Shown here in pieces: positions 24,801-33,702 of a stretch of 60,060 nucleotides of DNA. The translations under genes were made by a program, and so were the position numbers. Numbering within the stretch: the first letter of the stretch is position 1; each line of letters opens with the position of its first letter. The notes beneath the pieces are model-generated. The model searched no databases. It was given only the letters and a program-made list of their open reading frames with translations, and was not told the DNA's origin. Origin of the DNA: Nemertoderma westbladi (lineage: Eukaryota > Xenacoelomorpha > Nemertodermatida > Nemertodermatidae); assembly GCA_032718475.1 (NCBI GenBank), contig JAUCBJ010004925.1, positions 1 to 60,060 of the forward strand. The letters are read 5' to 3'.

Positions 24801-27800
24801 GGGGAACCAATGAGACACCTCCAATGTTATATAGTGTCTGGTTGGAGATGTGTGCATTGTACTTGACACAATGAACCCGGCGTAGCATTCTTGTAAATGT
24901 GCCATCCAGAGATTTGGTGTCCTCAGCAGTTAGAGCCCAGCATGGACTCCCGTAGAGGAGTACTGGAACTACTGCTGCTCTAAATAATCGGACCTTAAGT
25001 GTCCGATTAATTCTCGGTGACTTCCAAATCCTGGAAAGCCTATTCAAGGCTGCCCAGTGCCCATGCCTTTCCCTTACGTATTCGAAGGTCCTCACCTGAC
25101 TTCCGGATCCATGATCCCAGGTAACAGAAGTCATCCACATGCTCAAGCATACCATCTTTTGAGCTTATGCTCATCCGATCAGAGACTTGCTGAGGACTTT
25201 CAAAGTTAACTGTCAAAATTTTGGTCTTTCTTGAGTTAATAAAAAGACCAACACTAGAAGCAGCATGTTCTAATGAGCTGAGGAGCCGTTGGGCTCCCTC
25301 TAGTGATTCTGAGAGTACTCCTAAGTCATCAGCAAAGTCTAGATCAGTTAGGTACTTGGCAGGATTTCCTCGACTTCTGGAGCCAGTAGGTGGAGTTATC
25401 ATCACCCCATCATCATTATGATGATTGATCTAAGGACATGCGTAGAACATAGTCAACGACAATTATGAACAAGAATGGTGCAAGTGTGTCTCCCTGGAGA
25501 ACGCCCCATAACACTTCAAATGGTTCTGTGTCACCGTCAACAGTAGACACAAATGTTATCGAACCATCGTATACTGATCTGATTGCTGCAATAATTTCAT
25601 CAGGAATCCCATATAATGAAAGTATGCTGAACATACGTGAGCGAGAGACTGAATCAAAGGCCTTGAAGAAGTCAACAAAGATAACAGCTTTGAGAACTCT
25701 TCAATTATCCTTCTAAGTGCCAAAATGGGCTCCATGGTCCGACGACCTTTACGGAACCCATTCTGATTTCCACGGAGCAGTCTCTCAATGGGATCCCTGA
25801 TGCGATTTAATAGAATTCTATTGTATAGCTTTGCAGCAATCGAGATCAATGAGATTCCCCGAAAAGAACCATAGAGTGTTAGGTTGCCCTTCTTGGGAAC
25901 TGGCACCAACTTATTTGTTTTCATTTTTTGTGGGACTCTTGTTGTTCGGTACATGTCTACTATGATGGGATGATAGGCGATGACTATGATAGCTATGATA
26001 ACAACAGGATGATGACTTCGCTTGTGATCATGAATGTTGACTATGTAACATATTGATATGCATCTGAAATAGATATAAAATGTTTCCGATGGAATTTTCA
26101 CATATTAAATAATATTTTTGGTTGCCATGGCAACAAGAAATGACATGATTAGCTGGCAAATTATGGTCTGAACATAGCAACATGTGAGGTACTTGATCCT
26201 GAATTGGTTTCTTTTAAAAATGGTAGTAACCATATTTAAACTGAAGAAACATTATAGGTGATATTATTTTCTTGTTACATAGGTTGCAGGACAACTTCTT
26301 TTCCACTTCAATGCCGAATCTAGAAAAAACATTTACGCTTAAGGATAATATTATTACAGAGTTTCCTAATTTTGCAACATTGGGAACACGCAATATGGAT
26401 TCGTTTCCAAAATTTCATTAATTCACTGTACAATTAAGTTTGACGATGTATTTCTCACAGTTGTCATGGTAACCGGGTTTCAAAAAGTACCCCATCGGAT
26501 TCTCCGATAGTGATTTGGGTGGGGTAGGTCAAGGTTAGAATTCCATAGGATTATAGGAAAGGGGTGATTTATGTATGACTTTCTGTTGCCATGGTAAAAT
26601 GGTCTATTTAACCAAGTTCCAACAACCGACTTTGGCCGATTTTGGATATGTTGAAAAGCATACAATTTGGGTCTAGAAATATTAAATTAAATTCTGTTGC
26701 AATTTGTCCGAGGTTGAGCTCTATTTTGACTGGACTATATAGCCGAAATTGTATTCTAATTAATTCGAATTCTGAAAAAGGGGTTTTCTTGGTCCAAACG
26801 TCAATATTCACTTTTAACAAAAACTATTATGTCTCTATGTCAGTCTGTCAGTCTATCTATCGTTGTCCGTCAATCTGTCTGTCAAAATAAAAGGTCATCA
26901 AACCACTTAGCTAAAACTTTTTTGTTGTGTTTTACTTGAACGAAGTGTGTGAAATTTGGTATGAATGATGACTGGGGGTGGGGATGCTTAACACCTCTAT
27001 TACCATTTTTTTTATGTTTTCTTTGTTGTAGCTGAAATATTTAGCAAAATGTGTCAATTTTTGTCAAAAATTACAAAATTTTTTAAATTAATTTTTGAAC
27101 AAAAGCATTTATCAAAATTCTTGTCATAGGATCGTATCAGGATGTCATTGTGCACAAATGATGAAATTATTGGCACTTGATGACCACCGCTTTAATAGTC
27201 TGCATTTTAAAAAATAATTGCATAAATTATGTTAATTAGGTAAAAAATTTAAAATTTCGCAAATATTTTTGAAAACTATTTATCTTCCCCTGTGTACACA
27301 AGGCGGTTTGTGAATGCCGTTTAAATTCTAGGACATTATAGAACATACAATAAGCTCTCTTTCGCTCAGGGTGGTTCCTGAAACAAAACAGTGCCTTGCT
27401 TAGCTAGGCTAGGAGTAAAATCTTTAAAACCGAAAGTATAAAACCTTAAAGCCTACAAAAGGATTCTGAATGATAAACACTAGTAAAAATAATAATAGAC
27501 GTAACATACAGGGTCAATTTAGTTAGATCAGCTGGTAGTACAAGTAAATTGGAAATGTCAATTATAATGAAATTTAAAATATTCAGTAGTCCAACCTGAA
27601 ATTCCCTTAGGTATTGTCATTTTCACAGCAACCACCTTACGTTTGATGCGAGTTTCCCCATGACCTGTTTCATCATGGAAGTAGGCAATTGCATTGATAT
27701 GTTTAACCTCAAAATCAGAAGAACATTCTAACATTGGCCTAATTTCATCAATAAGGTTTCTGTTCGCATCATACAATATTTCCTTTGAACTGTCACCAGC

Positions 27801-27813
27801 GACATAGATAACA
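12733..27813 (-). CDS. Module H2: hemopexin-like beta-propeller protein, five exons E-A-B-C-D
   Basis: The exons are 27596-27813 (E), 21505-21638 (A), 17879-17993 (B), 13829-13897 (C) and 12733-12884 (D), about 229 codons. All junctions are AG/GT and the phases equal those of H3. Recognisable motifs are INAIAYFHD (E), WDAAYFR (A), FRGKHYCIYNR (B), NIDGV and LFKG (C), and GFPKAITEEFPDAP (D). This gives one complete four-bladed hemopexin-type domain. The introns reach 6 kb and hold LINE, inverted-repeat and fold-back insertions, but the exons are undamaged. The stop codon lies in the first unit of the 23-bp minisatellite. The start codon exon is not found. Confidence 0.72.
12885..13828. other. 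H2 intron with degenerate CAGATTCGTAACAGG repeats
   Basis: Between about 13380 and 13680, variants of CAGATTCGTAACAGG followed by CTCA recur every 20-30 bases. A T-rich open frame upstream (13161-13463) has no protein features. Nothing else is visible. Confidence 0.5.
13829..13897 (-). CDS. H2 exon C
   Basis: 69 bp (2 + 66 + 1), acceptor TTTTAG and donor GTTTGT. It encodes DNFHRNIDGV, then HIYLFKG split by the intron. It is three codons shorter than H3 exon C. Confidence 0.75.
14280..15220 (-). pseudogene. Decayed retroelement-like relic (integrase-like motif)
   Basis: On the minus strand near 14400-14470 the peptide GYHPQGTGICERDHRTLN can be read across broken frames. It resembles the GYHPQ...ER..RTL signature near the end of retroelement integrase cores. 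The rest, up to 15220, contains short coding-like stretches with stops and no clear family. It lies in the H2 intron between exons B and C. Confidence 0.3.
15590..16435 (-). pseudogene. LINE copy a, decayed reverse transcriptase 3' half
   Basis: In antisense to H2 numbering order, this matches the other LINE copies: FAGHCF and DQPVHNLLLW near 15700-15780, then RT segments to 16435, with many stops and frameshifts and a deletion near 15840. It is the most diverged LINE copy in the window and so probably the oldest. Confidence 0.65.
16436..17424. other. AT-rich intron sequence of H2
   Basis: No coding stretch, repeat array or RNA gene was recognised. A short direct repeat (GTTGAACAGATAGGAACATG) occurs twice near 16970-17010. 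Confidence 0.4.
17425..17860. repeat. Dispersed repeat, copy 1
   Basis: It matches 50755-51310 in the same orientation with many substitutions and indels. Shared blocks include AAATTTGGTGCTAG, GTGAATTTATAGCAT, TTGTGTTCAAA and GTACAACATTTTATA. There is no coding capacity; the class is unknown. Confidence 0.6.
17879..17993 (-). CDS. H2 exon B
   Basis: 115 bp, acceptor TTTCAG and donor GTACAA, phases 0 and 1. It encodes DQNSLVIFRGKHYCIYNR and ends RYGLIDEG. The alignment with H3 exon B is gap-free. Confidence 0.78.
18115..18412. repeat. 300-bp fold-back element
   Basis: AAAATCATCAAAATTATTAT at the left pairs with ATAATCATTTTGATGATTT at the right. Inner blocks (TAGTAGAAGTAG with CTACTTCTAATG, GGTTTATAGC with GCTATAAACC, GTAAGGAAACAC with GTGTTTCCTTAC) also pair. 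It looks like a MITE without coding sequence, in the H2 intron just upstream of exon B. Confidence 0.65.
18413..18973. other. H2 intron, nothing recognised
   Basis: AT-rich sequence without recognisable gene, repeat array or RNA. A 65-codon open frame on the minus strand has no features. Confidence 0.4.
18974..19931. mobile_element. Fold-back element with arrays of GGACCGAATTGTCC at both ends
   Basis: Both ends carry several tandem, partly inverted copies of GGACCGAATTGTCC (about 18974-19105 and 19741-19931). Inside, the left arm from about 19135 (AATGTTCTAGAACATT, GGTAGCTAGTGTT, ACTTGCTAG) is the inverted, imperfect copy of the right arm (ACTAGCAAGT, AACACTAGCTACC, GGTTCTAGAACATT) ending near 19720. 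The open frames across the ends are by-products of the repeats. No transposase is present, so it would be non-autonomous. Confidence 0.7.
20101..20153. repeat. Short hairpin
   Basis: TTGAGCAATATT pairs perfectly with AATATTGCTCAA, and inside it CACTGG pairs with CCAGTG around an 8-base loop. Function unknown. Confidence 0.6.
20226..20480 (-). pseudogene. Unrecognised coding-like stretch
   Basis: About 70 codons are open on the minus strand, ending at TGA 20226-20228, with protein-like composition (DEFGIILEVDGGQDLQHLKR, then WVTLLVQSM and VSRTITLH). There is no start codon and a stop lies just upstream. It may be a transposase relic; the family is not recognised. Confidence 0.25.
20640..21300. 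other. H2 intron, nothing recognised
   Basis: Mixed-composition intron. The block 20690-20960 is slightly GC-richer and could be a SINE fragment, but no A or B box was found. Confidence 0.3.
21505..21638 (-). CDS. H2 exon A
   Basis: 134 bp (2 + 132), acceptor ATGCAG and donor GTAAGT. It encodes NKIAMFELE, NDVFPV and KVPEDWDAAYFR. It is three codons shorter than H3 exon A, with the same phases. Confidence 0.78.
22819..22832. promoter_or_regulatory. X-box-like (RFX) motif
   Basis: GTTACCATGGCAAC fits the RFX consensus GTNRCC-(0-3 bases)-RGYAAC exactly. It lies in the left arm of the inverted-repeat element. Confidence 0.4.
24159..24172. promoter_or_regulatory. X-box-like (RFX) motif
   Basis: GTTGCTAAGGCAAC has one mismatch to the RFX consensus. 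It lies in the right arm. Confidence 0.3.
24509..25992 (-). mobile_element. LINE copy b, 5'-truncated, inserted in the inverted-repeat arm
   Basis: A non-LTR reverse transcriptase on the minus strand, broken into at least four frames. It reads VPVPKKGNLTLYGSFRGISL, NGFRKGRRTMEP, GVLQGDTLAPFLFIIVVDYV and, at the catalytic site, LDFADDLGVL with both aspartates kept. The C-terminal part reads LRFAGHCFRREDQPVHNLVL. The 3' tail is a (TAG)n microsatellite, as in RTE-like elements. Flanks CTATGATAAC (25993-26002) and CTATGGTAAC (24499-24508) look like a 10-bp target duplication with one change. Confidence 0.8.
26121..26134. promoter_or_regulatory. Perfect X-box (RFX) palindrome
   Basis: GTTGCCATGGCAAC is a perfect palindromic RFX site. 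The paired position in the left arm (22687-22700) reads GTTGCCATGTCAAC. Confidence 0.4.
26460..26473. promoter_or_regulatory. X-box-like (RFX) motif
   Basis: GTTGTCATGGTAAC is the inverted partner of GTTACCATGACAAC at 22347-22360. It has one mismatch to the consensus. Confidence 0.3.
26738..27595. other. H2 intron beside exon E
   Basis: Non-coding. The stretch at 26830-26890 has CTGTCTGTCAAAATAAAA, related to the repeats at 56.5-57.1 kb. Nothing else was recognised. Confidence 0.4.
27596..27813 (-). CDS. H2 exon E
   Basis: 218 bp (1 + 216 + 1), acceptor TTTCAG and donor GTTGGA. It encodes VIYVAGDSSKEILYD, HINAIAYFHDE and RKVVAVKMTIP. It is similar in length to H4 exon E. Confidence 0.75.
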
Positions 27814-27961
27814 CTGAAATATAAAACAAAGGATGACTTTCCTCTTTGTTAAAAGACAATCATCTGCAGTAAGAAACACAACAATGGTTTGAAGTTGCTC
27901 CTGTTTTAGAATAGAATTAATGTATATGTGGAATATTTAGGAATATAAGACTGCAGACAGC

Positions 27962-28594
27962 TTACTAGTGATAACTAGATTATTGTCTAGATTACTAGTG
28001 ATAACTAGATTATTCTCTAGATTACTAGTGATAACTAGATTATTCTCTAGATTACTAGTGATAACTAGATTATTCTCTAGATTACTAGTGATAACTAGAT
28101 TATTCTCTAGATTACTAGTGATAACTAGATTATTCTCTAGATTACTAGTGATAACTAGATTATTCTCTAGATTACTAGTGATAACTAGATTATTCTCTAG
28201 ATTACTAGTGATAACTAGATTATTGTCATTACTAGTGATAACTAGATTATTATCTAGATTACTAGTGATAACTTGATTATTCTCTAGATTACTAGTGATA
28301 ACTAGATTATTCTCTAGATTACTAGTGATAACTAGATTATTCTCTAGATTACTAGTGATAACTAGATTATTCTCTAGATTACTAGTGATAACTAGATTAT
28401 TCTCTAGATTACTAGTGATAACTAGATTATTCTCTAGATTACTAGTGATAACTAGATTATTCTCTAGATTACTAGTGATAACTAGATTATTCACTAGATT
28501 ACTGGTGATAACTAGATTATTGTCTAGATTACTAGTGATAACTAGATTATTGTCTAGATTACTAGTGATAACTAGATTATTTTCTAGATTACTT
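27962..28594. repeat. 30-bp satellite, about 21 copies
   Basis: Units of ATTACTAGTGATAACTAGAT plus TATTCTCTAG, head to tail, nearly identical in the centre and more varied at the edges. Each unit has three CTAG words, including ACTAGT and TCTAGA. Since 30 is divisible by 3, long frames stay open on both strands; these are by-products. The array sits about 150 bp upstream of H2 exon E. Confidence 0.93.
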
Positions 28595-29033
28595 GGTCTA
28601 TCTAGGACACTAGATTATATGTTCGAACTTCAATATACTTCATATTTATTACAGAAATGGCAAATTAACATTAATTTTGGCTATAAATTAATTTGTGTTG
28701 ATATGTCCAAAATGACTTAACAGGGTGATTCACTTTTCTATAGAAACGATCATGATCAGACCCAATTTTTAAGAATACAGTTTACTTAAAATTGCCTAAA
28801 ATATATATTAAATAAAATATAAATTTTAATTAAGTTAAGAAAGTTAGGGAATATGACTGTAGGGTGTGAGATCATATATGATATATGAGATCATATGTGA
28901 TTTTTGTTAGTGATTGATCATATAAGTTGTCACCTTTTGAATTCTTAAAATATTATTAAATCAAATATATATAAAATAATATTGGTTGTCTCAAAGATTA
29001 CCATAAAATATGTTTCCATGATAATCTAATTTA
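28595..29033. other. AT-rich spacer
   Basis: No gene was recognised. A palindromic block of GATCATAT and ATATGATC words lies near 28870-28925. Confidence 0.4.
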
Positions 29034-30806
29034 ACCAAGGTTAAGGCTGAATCACCAGCCGATCGCGTCAATGGTTGGAAAGCCCACTTTGAAAAGCTCC
29101 TCAATAATGACAGGGTATTGCCTGATAACTTTATAGAAGTAAAAGTGTCTGAGTCTGTACTCTGGCTGACTCAGACTAGTCTGAGTCCAGATATTCCCAT
29201 TGGCGATATCTCCTTTGCAGAAGTGAAGGCTGCTGCAAAGAGCATTAAGACCAATCGTGCCAGTGGAGTAGATGGTGTTCCCCCTGAGGTCTTTAAAATA
29301 CCATAATAATAATAGTGTTTAAAGCTCATCTATCCCATCATAGTCGACATGTACCGAGTCCCACAGTAGAGTACAGAGTACAAGAGTACAAGAGTCCCAC
29401 AAGAAATGAAAACAAATAAGTTGGTGCCAGTTCCCAAGAAGGGCAACCTAACACTCTATGGTTCTTTTCGGGGAATCTCATTGATCTCGATTGCTGCAAA
29501 GCTATACAATAGGATTCTATTAAATCGCATCAGGGATCCCATTGAGAGACTGCTCCGTGGAAATCAGAATGGGTTCCGTAAAGGTCGTGGGACCATGGAG
29601 CCCATTTTGGCACTTAAAAAAAGAAAGACAGGCATCTGGCTTTTATCTTTGTTGACTTCTTCACGGCCTTTGATTCAGTCTCTTGCTCACGTATGTTCAG
29701 CATACTTTCATTATATGGGATTCCCGATGAAATTATTGCAGCAATCATATCAGTATACGATGGTTCGACAACATTTGTGTCTACTGTTGACGGTGACACA
29801 GAACCATTTGAAGTGTTATGGGGCGTCCTCCAAGGAGACACACTTGCACCATTCTTGTTCATTATTGTGGTTGACTATGGTCTACGCATGTCCTTAGATC
29901 ATCATAATGATGATGGGGTGATGATAACTCCACCTACTGGCTCCCGAAGTCTAGGAAATCCTGCCAAGTACCTAACTGATCTAGAATTTGCTGATGAAAT
30001 AGGAGTACTCTCAGAATCATTAGAGGGAGCCCAACGGCTCCTCAGCTCATTAGAACATGCTGCTTCTAGTGTTGGTCTTTTTATTAACTCAAGAAATACC
30101 AAAATTTTGACAGTTAACTTTGAAAGTCCTCAGCAAGTCTCTGATCGGATGAGCATAAGCTCAAAGGATGGTATGCTTGAGCATGTGGACGACTTCTGTT
30201 ACCTGGGATCATGGATCCGGAAGTCAGGTGAGGACCTTCGAATACGTAAGGGAAAGGCATGGGCAGCCTTGAATAGGCTTTCCAGGATTTGGAAGTCACC
30301 GAGAATTAATAGGAAACTTAAGGTCCGATTATTTAGAGCAGCAGTAGTTCCAGTACTCCTCTACGGGAGTTCATGCTGGGCTCTAACTGCTGAGGACACC
30401 AAATCTCTGGATGGCACATTCACAAGAATGCTACGCTGGGTTCATTGTGTCAAGTACAATGCACACATCTCCAACCAGACACTGTATAACATTGGAGGTG
30501 TCTCATTGGTTCCCCCAGGCTTGGCACTGGGGCAGGATCGCCTCCACTTTGCAGGACATTGCTTTCGCCGTGAGGACCAGCCAGTGCATAATCTTTTACT
30601 TTGGTGGCCTCGTGGGGTGGGTGAGCATGGTGGACAGCCCATGACTTTCTTGAGACGCATCTTAAAGGACACTGGCCTTGAAGATGCGGATGATCTAGCA
30701 AATGTCATGGGTGATAGGGAGTTGTGGCGGTGCAATTTTTGTTGACAAGCCGGCACAGCATTCTTAAAAATGCAGCTGTAATGCAGCATGCCGATCCTAG
30801 TAGTAT
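29034..30806 (+). mobile_element. LINE copy c, 5'-truncated reverse transcriptase
   Basis: It starts in the linker before the RT domain (AESPADRVNGWKAHFEKLL, then SIKTNRASGVDGVPPEVFK) and runs to a TAGTAGTA tail. The region 29406-29690 holds VPVPKKGNLT and NGFRKGRGTMEP. After a frameshift near 29620 at an A-rich run, a 350-codon frame (29693-30745) covers the palm, thumb and C-terminal domain. The active site reads FADE instead of FADD, and motif A reads DFFTAFDSV where lysine is usual, so the copy is dead. It lies between H1 and H2. Confidence 0.85.
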
Positions 30807-31013
30807 GTTAATCTAGAATTACAAGGTTGATATACAAGTGAAAGCCGCTATAAAATTGGTTTTCTATTGTTATTCAAATATCCTTGTAGTGCTGCAGTAA
30901 AGAGGATAAGAGGACATTTAGTTAATATTGTGGTAGTACAATGTATCATTTTGATCAGTGTAAAAAAATAAATTAATGAAAAACATCATTGGGATCATGC
31001 AATATTATTAACA

Positions 31014-31019
31014 TTTATT
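31014..31019 (-). promoter_or_regulatory. Candidate poly(A) signal for module H1
   Basis: AATAAA on the minus strand, about 105 bp after the H1 stop codon and just upstream of LINE copy c. Confidence 0.45.
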
Positions 31020-31122
31020 TCTCAAAATTACGATCTTACAGGGATATCATTACTGGTTATTTGCTGAAGAAACTGGCTATTGTCCAGTTTCCAGGTTAAA
31101 AGTTTAAATTATATTATATTAA

Positions 31123-31271
31123 TTAACTCAACTCTTCATCCTCATGACCTGTTTGATGGACAGGGTATGCTGCTTTTACGTTTTGGGGAGCCTTAGGAAA
31201 TCTCTCTGCAGTTGGTTTAGGGTAACCTTTACATACATATCCATCACAATTAACCTTTAAAACATGATCAC
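31123..31271 (-). CDS. H1 exon D (terminal)
   Basis: 149 bp (2 + 147), acceptor ATACAG, stop TAA 31123-31125. The tail ends HQTGHEDEELS. The acidic tail differs from those of H2 and H3. Confidence 0.78.
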
Positions 31272-32259
31272 CTGTATCACAAATAAAATATAAATAAGAA
31301 GTATGCAAAAAATAATTCTTACATCTAAATTTTTTTTTTATGAACCTTCTTTATCATTATGTATTTCCATTTCCTTCATATTTCTTTTATTATATATTTT
31401 TTTTTAATAAATCGCTACTCTATTATAATTTTTTTTTATTTAATCACAATTTATATTTATATTTGAGTCTATATTAATGCTCATATTTAGTCTAAGCATC
31501 CCATTATTCCACATTATCGTCGTTGGCCGTTAACTCTCATCAGATGTTGATATCACAGCTATGAACAAAAATTATTCTGTGAAACATTCCAAATCGTCAA
31601 GAAGTGAGTCACCAAAGAAGAGAAAAACGTAAAAAAAGAAGCAGTTAATATTTAAATAAAACATCATAAAACATAATAACAAATAAAACATCTAAATTTT
31701 ATTGAATATTTTAATTAATTTTAATTACCGGTAATTACTGTAATTTATACTTTTAATTTAATTTAATTGATATGATTATTTAATTTAATTTAATTTTTTT
31801 TTTGTTTTTGTTTTTTTTAATTAAATGTTATGTATTTATGTTTAATAATTCATTAACAGTTTAATAATAATACATCTAAATTGCCTGGCCTAAATATTAT
31901 ATTTTGCAAAATAATTAACACTCACATGTCTCTAACGTGTAGATTCATTACTATTATATACTCTATCTAAATAAACATTATGATTTCCAATCTAAATTTA
32001 TAAAAGTTACAAAAGTACAAATAAATAAACTAAGATATAAATTTATAAAATAATGCAATTGGAAGGTAATAAAGAAAAATTCCTTAACTAAACGATACGG
32101 TCTACTATCACTCACATTAAATGAACTCAATTAGAATGACTTGAAAATAAATAATGTGAAAAACACTTATTCAATTTTACGAACCTTTAAACATATAAAC
32201 ATGTCCCTTCCCGGATCTTGATAAACTTACTGCATCAATGTCACGGTGAAAGTTTTCCA
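31123..32259 (-). CDS. Module H1: hemopexin-like protein, exons C and D (5' part not found)
   Basis: Two exons are clear: C at 32185-32259 and D at 31123-31271. Phases and lengths fit the family. They give ENFHRDIDAVSLS, GHVYMFKG, GYPKPTAERFPKAP and VKAAYP, the best match of all copies to the hemopexin consensus. Exons E, A and B should lie above 32.3 kb but were not recognised there. A stretch near 33872-33895 loosely resembles the end of exon B. They may be decayed or beyond the BEL-type insertion. Confidence 0.68.
31272..32184. other. H1 intron between C and D
   Basis: Very AT-rich, with TTTAATTTAA simple repeats near 31740-31830. No insertion was recognised. Confidence 0.5.
32185..32259 (-). 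CDS. H1 exon C
   Basis: 75 bp (2 + 72 + 1), acceptor TTGCAG and donor GTTCGT. It encodes ENFHRDIDAVSLSRSGKGHV and YMFKG. Confidence 0.78.
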
Positions 32260-33008
32260 CTGCAATTAAGTAATATATTAATTTAAAATAAGTATGGGTT
32301 AGACATACTGTACTGGAATCAGAGATTTAGTAATTGACATTAGTGAAATGCCTCAAACAAAAAGTTCTCAAACTTTGAAATTTGACAAAGACAAACTCCA
32401 ACAATCGCGTGGATGGACCTGAATTGATGAGTTAGATTGTTAGTCAATGACTACACAGGAATTACAAACTAGACATACCAAACGATTATAAAATTAGTTA
32501 AGACCAACATCAGCAGAATATTAGCGATATGGGTAAAAATTTAAACTAAGATTATTGTTAACCTTCGTAGTTACATTTCGGTTTTCTTGATAACAATGCA
32601 TTATATTACATAATGATGCTTGTGGCACCTAGCTTTTATGAATGTCTGCAGTCTGTGACTAACATTCGTAAATTCTGGCATTATCCTGACCATAATGAAG
32701 CAGTGACCCCATAATGTAAGAATGAGTTGGTACATAGATATTATTATTCATTTACAGTAAATAATGATAGACATAATTATATAATATTTGATATGTTAAG
32801 CATTTTAACTCACCCGAAATTTGGTTAGTCATGATTTCAGTAGATATATTATTTTATTGATCCCTCAAAATGAATTCTGTATATATTATAGAAAAATACA
32901 ATATAATGAATATAAAATGTTACGAATATGGAGAAAGGTACAATTTTTGATATTCTAAAAATAAATAATGTGGCTTATTTGTTGGCTAGCTTTAATAGGG
33001 TTTTAAAG

Positions 33009-33320
33009 ACGCTGATTCGAATGTGATTATATATTCCATTTCAGAAAATGTAGCGGTATGCTATTTTTCGTGCACCTAAGAAGTGGGTGTGGCACTCCAA
33101 ATTTTTTAAAATACGAGATTCAGAAAATACACCCAAGTTTTATATTTTTATATGTTTTCCGGGTAGCTGATTCGAATAAGATTACTCTAAAATCTAGAAT
33201 ACCATATTTGGTGCAGCAAAATTAGGGCGTGGCACTTAAAATACAGATTCAAATATTACAAGATTCGGAAAATATATACGTTTTGGTTTCAACGCATTTT
33301 TATAGGTTTTTACCTATTTA
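33009..33320. repeat. Two diverged copies of a ~155-bp direct repeat
   Basis: GCTGATTCGAAT, GTGGCAC and GATTC..AAAATA blocks recur in order at about 33010 and 33166. Non-coding. Confidence 0.45.
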
Positions 33321-33339
33321 TATGTTTTTCTACGATTAT

Positions 33340-33574
33340 GATTGCAGGATTAAGATTCAGTGGGCACTGCTGGCAAAGTAAAGACGAGGTCATACCAGAT
33401 CTACTTCTCTGGCAACCAACTCATGGAAAGCGTAGTCGTGGACGACCGGCCATAACATATATATATCAACTTGAAAGGGATACTGAACTTGGGAGAAACG
33501 AAATTGCGACAACTATGGAGAATCGGGAAGCCTGGAAGGATCTCATTTCCACTGTCCGAGTTCGCTCGACCTAG
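33340..33574 (+). mobile_element. LINE fragment, second family, C-terminal end
   Basis: An open stretch encodes LRFSGHCWQSKDE, DLLLWQPTHGKRSRGRP and ends TVRVRST before a stop and a TAGTAGTAGTAG tail. This is the usual C-terminal domain of RTE-like LINE proteins. It differs from the main LINE family of this window. Only the 3' end is present. Confidence 0.65.
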
Positions 33575-33585
33575 TAGTAGTAGTA

Positions 33586-33702
33586 TGATTGCAGGACATT
33601 TCTTTTGCCTTGAGGACCAGACTGTGCACAATCTTGCGCTTTGGCAGCCCCAGGGAGAAAATAAGCACGGTGGACAGCCCATGACTTTCTTGAGAATTTA
33701 AA
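33586..33702 (+). mobile_element. LINE fragment of the main family
   Basis: Directly after the TAG tail of the previous fragment, the sequence encodes AGHFFCLEDQTVHNLALWQP and QPMTFLR, matching the C-terminal part of copies b, c and e. Both ends are truncated. Confidence 0.6.

Larger units (their letters stand above)
22072..26737. mobile_element. Long inverted-repeat element rich in X-box-like palindromes
   Basis: The left arm (22072-23310) is present in inverted orientation as the right arm (24106-24508 plus 26003-26737), with a central spacer at 23311-24105. The right arm is interrupted by a LINE (24509-25992). Arms match over more than 1.1 kb with scattered changes; for example GACAAATTGCAACAGAATTT at the left has its reverse complement near the right end. 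The arms carry many copies of GTTGCCATGGCAAC-like palindromes. No transposase was recognised in the spacer, though 23540-23830 has a longer open stretch. The element lies in the H2 intron between E and A. Confidence 0.75.

Noticed and set aside
27937-28720. Long open frames on both strands of the 30-bp array (185 and 141 codons)
   Set aside because: They are by-products of a stop-free unit divisible by three, with perfect peptide periodicity and no flanking coding features.
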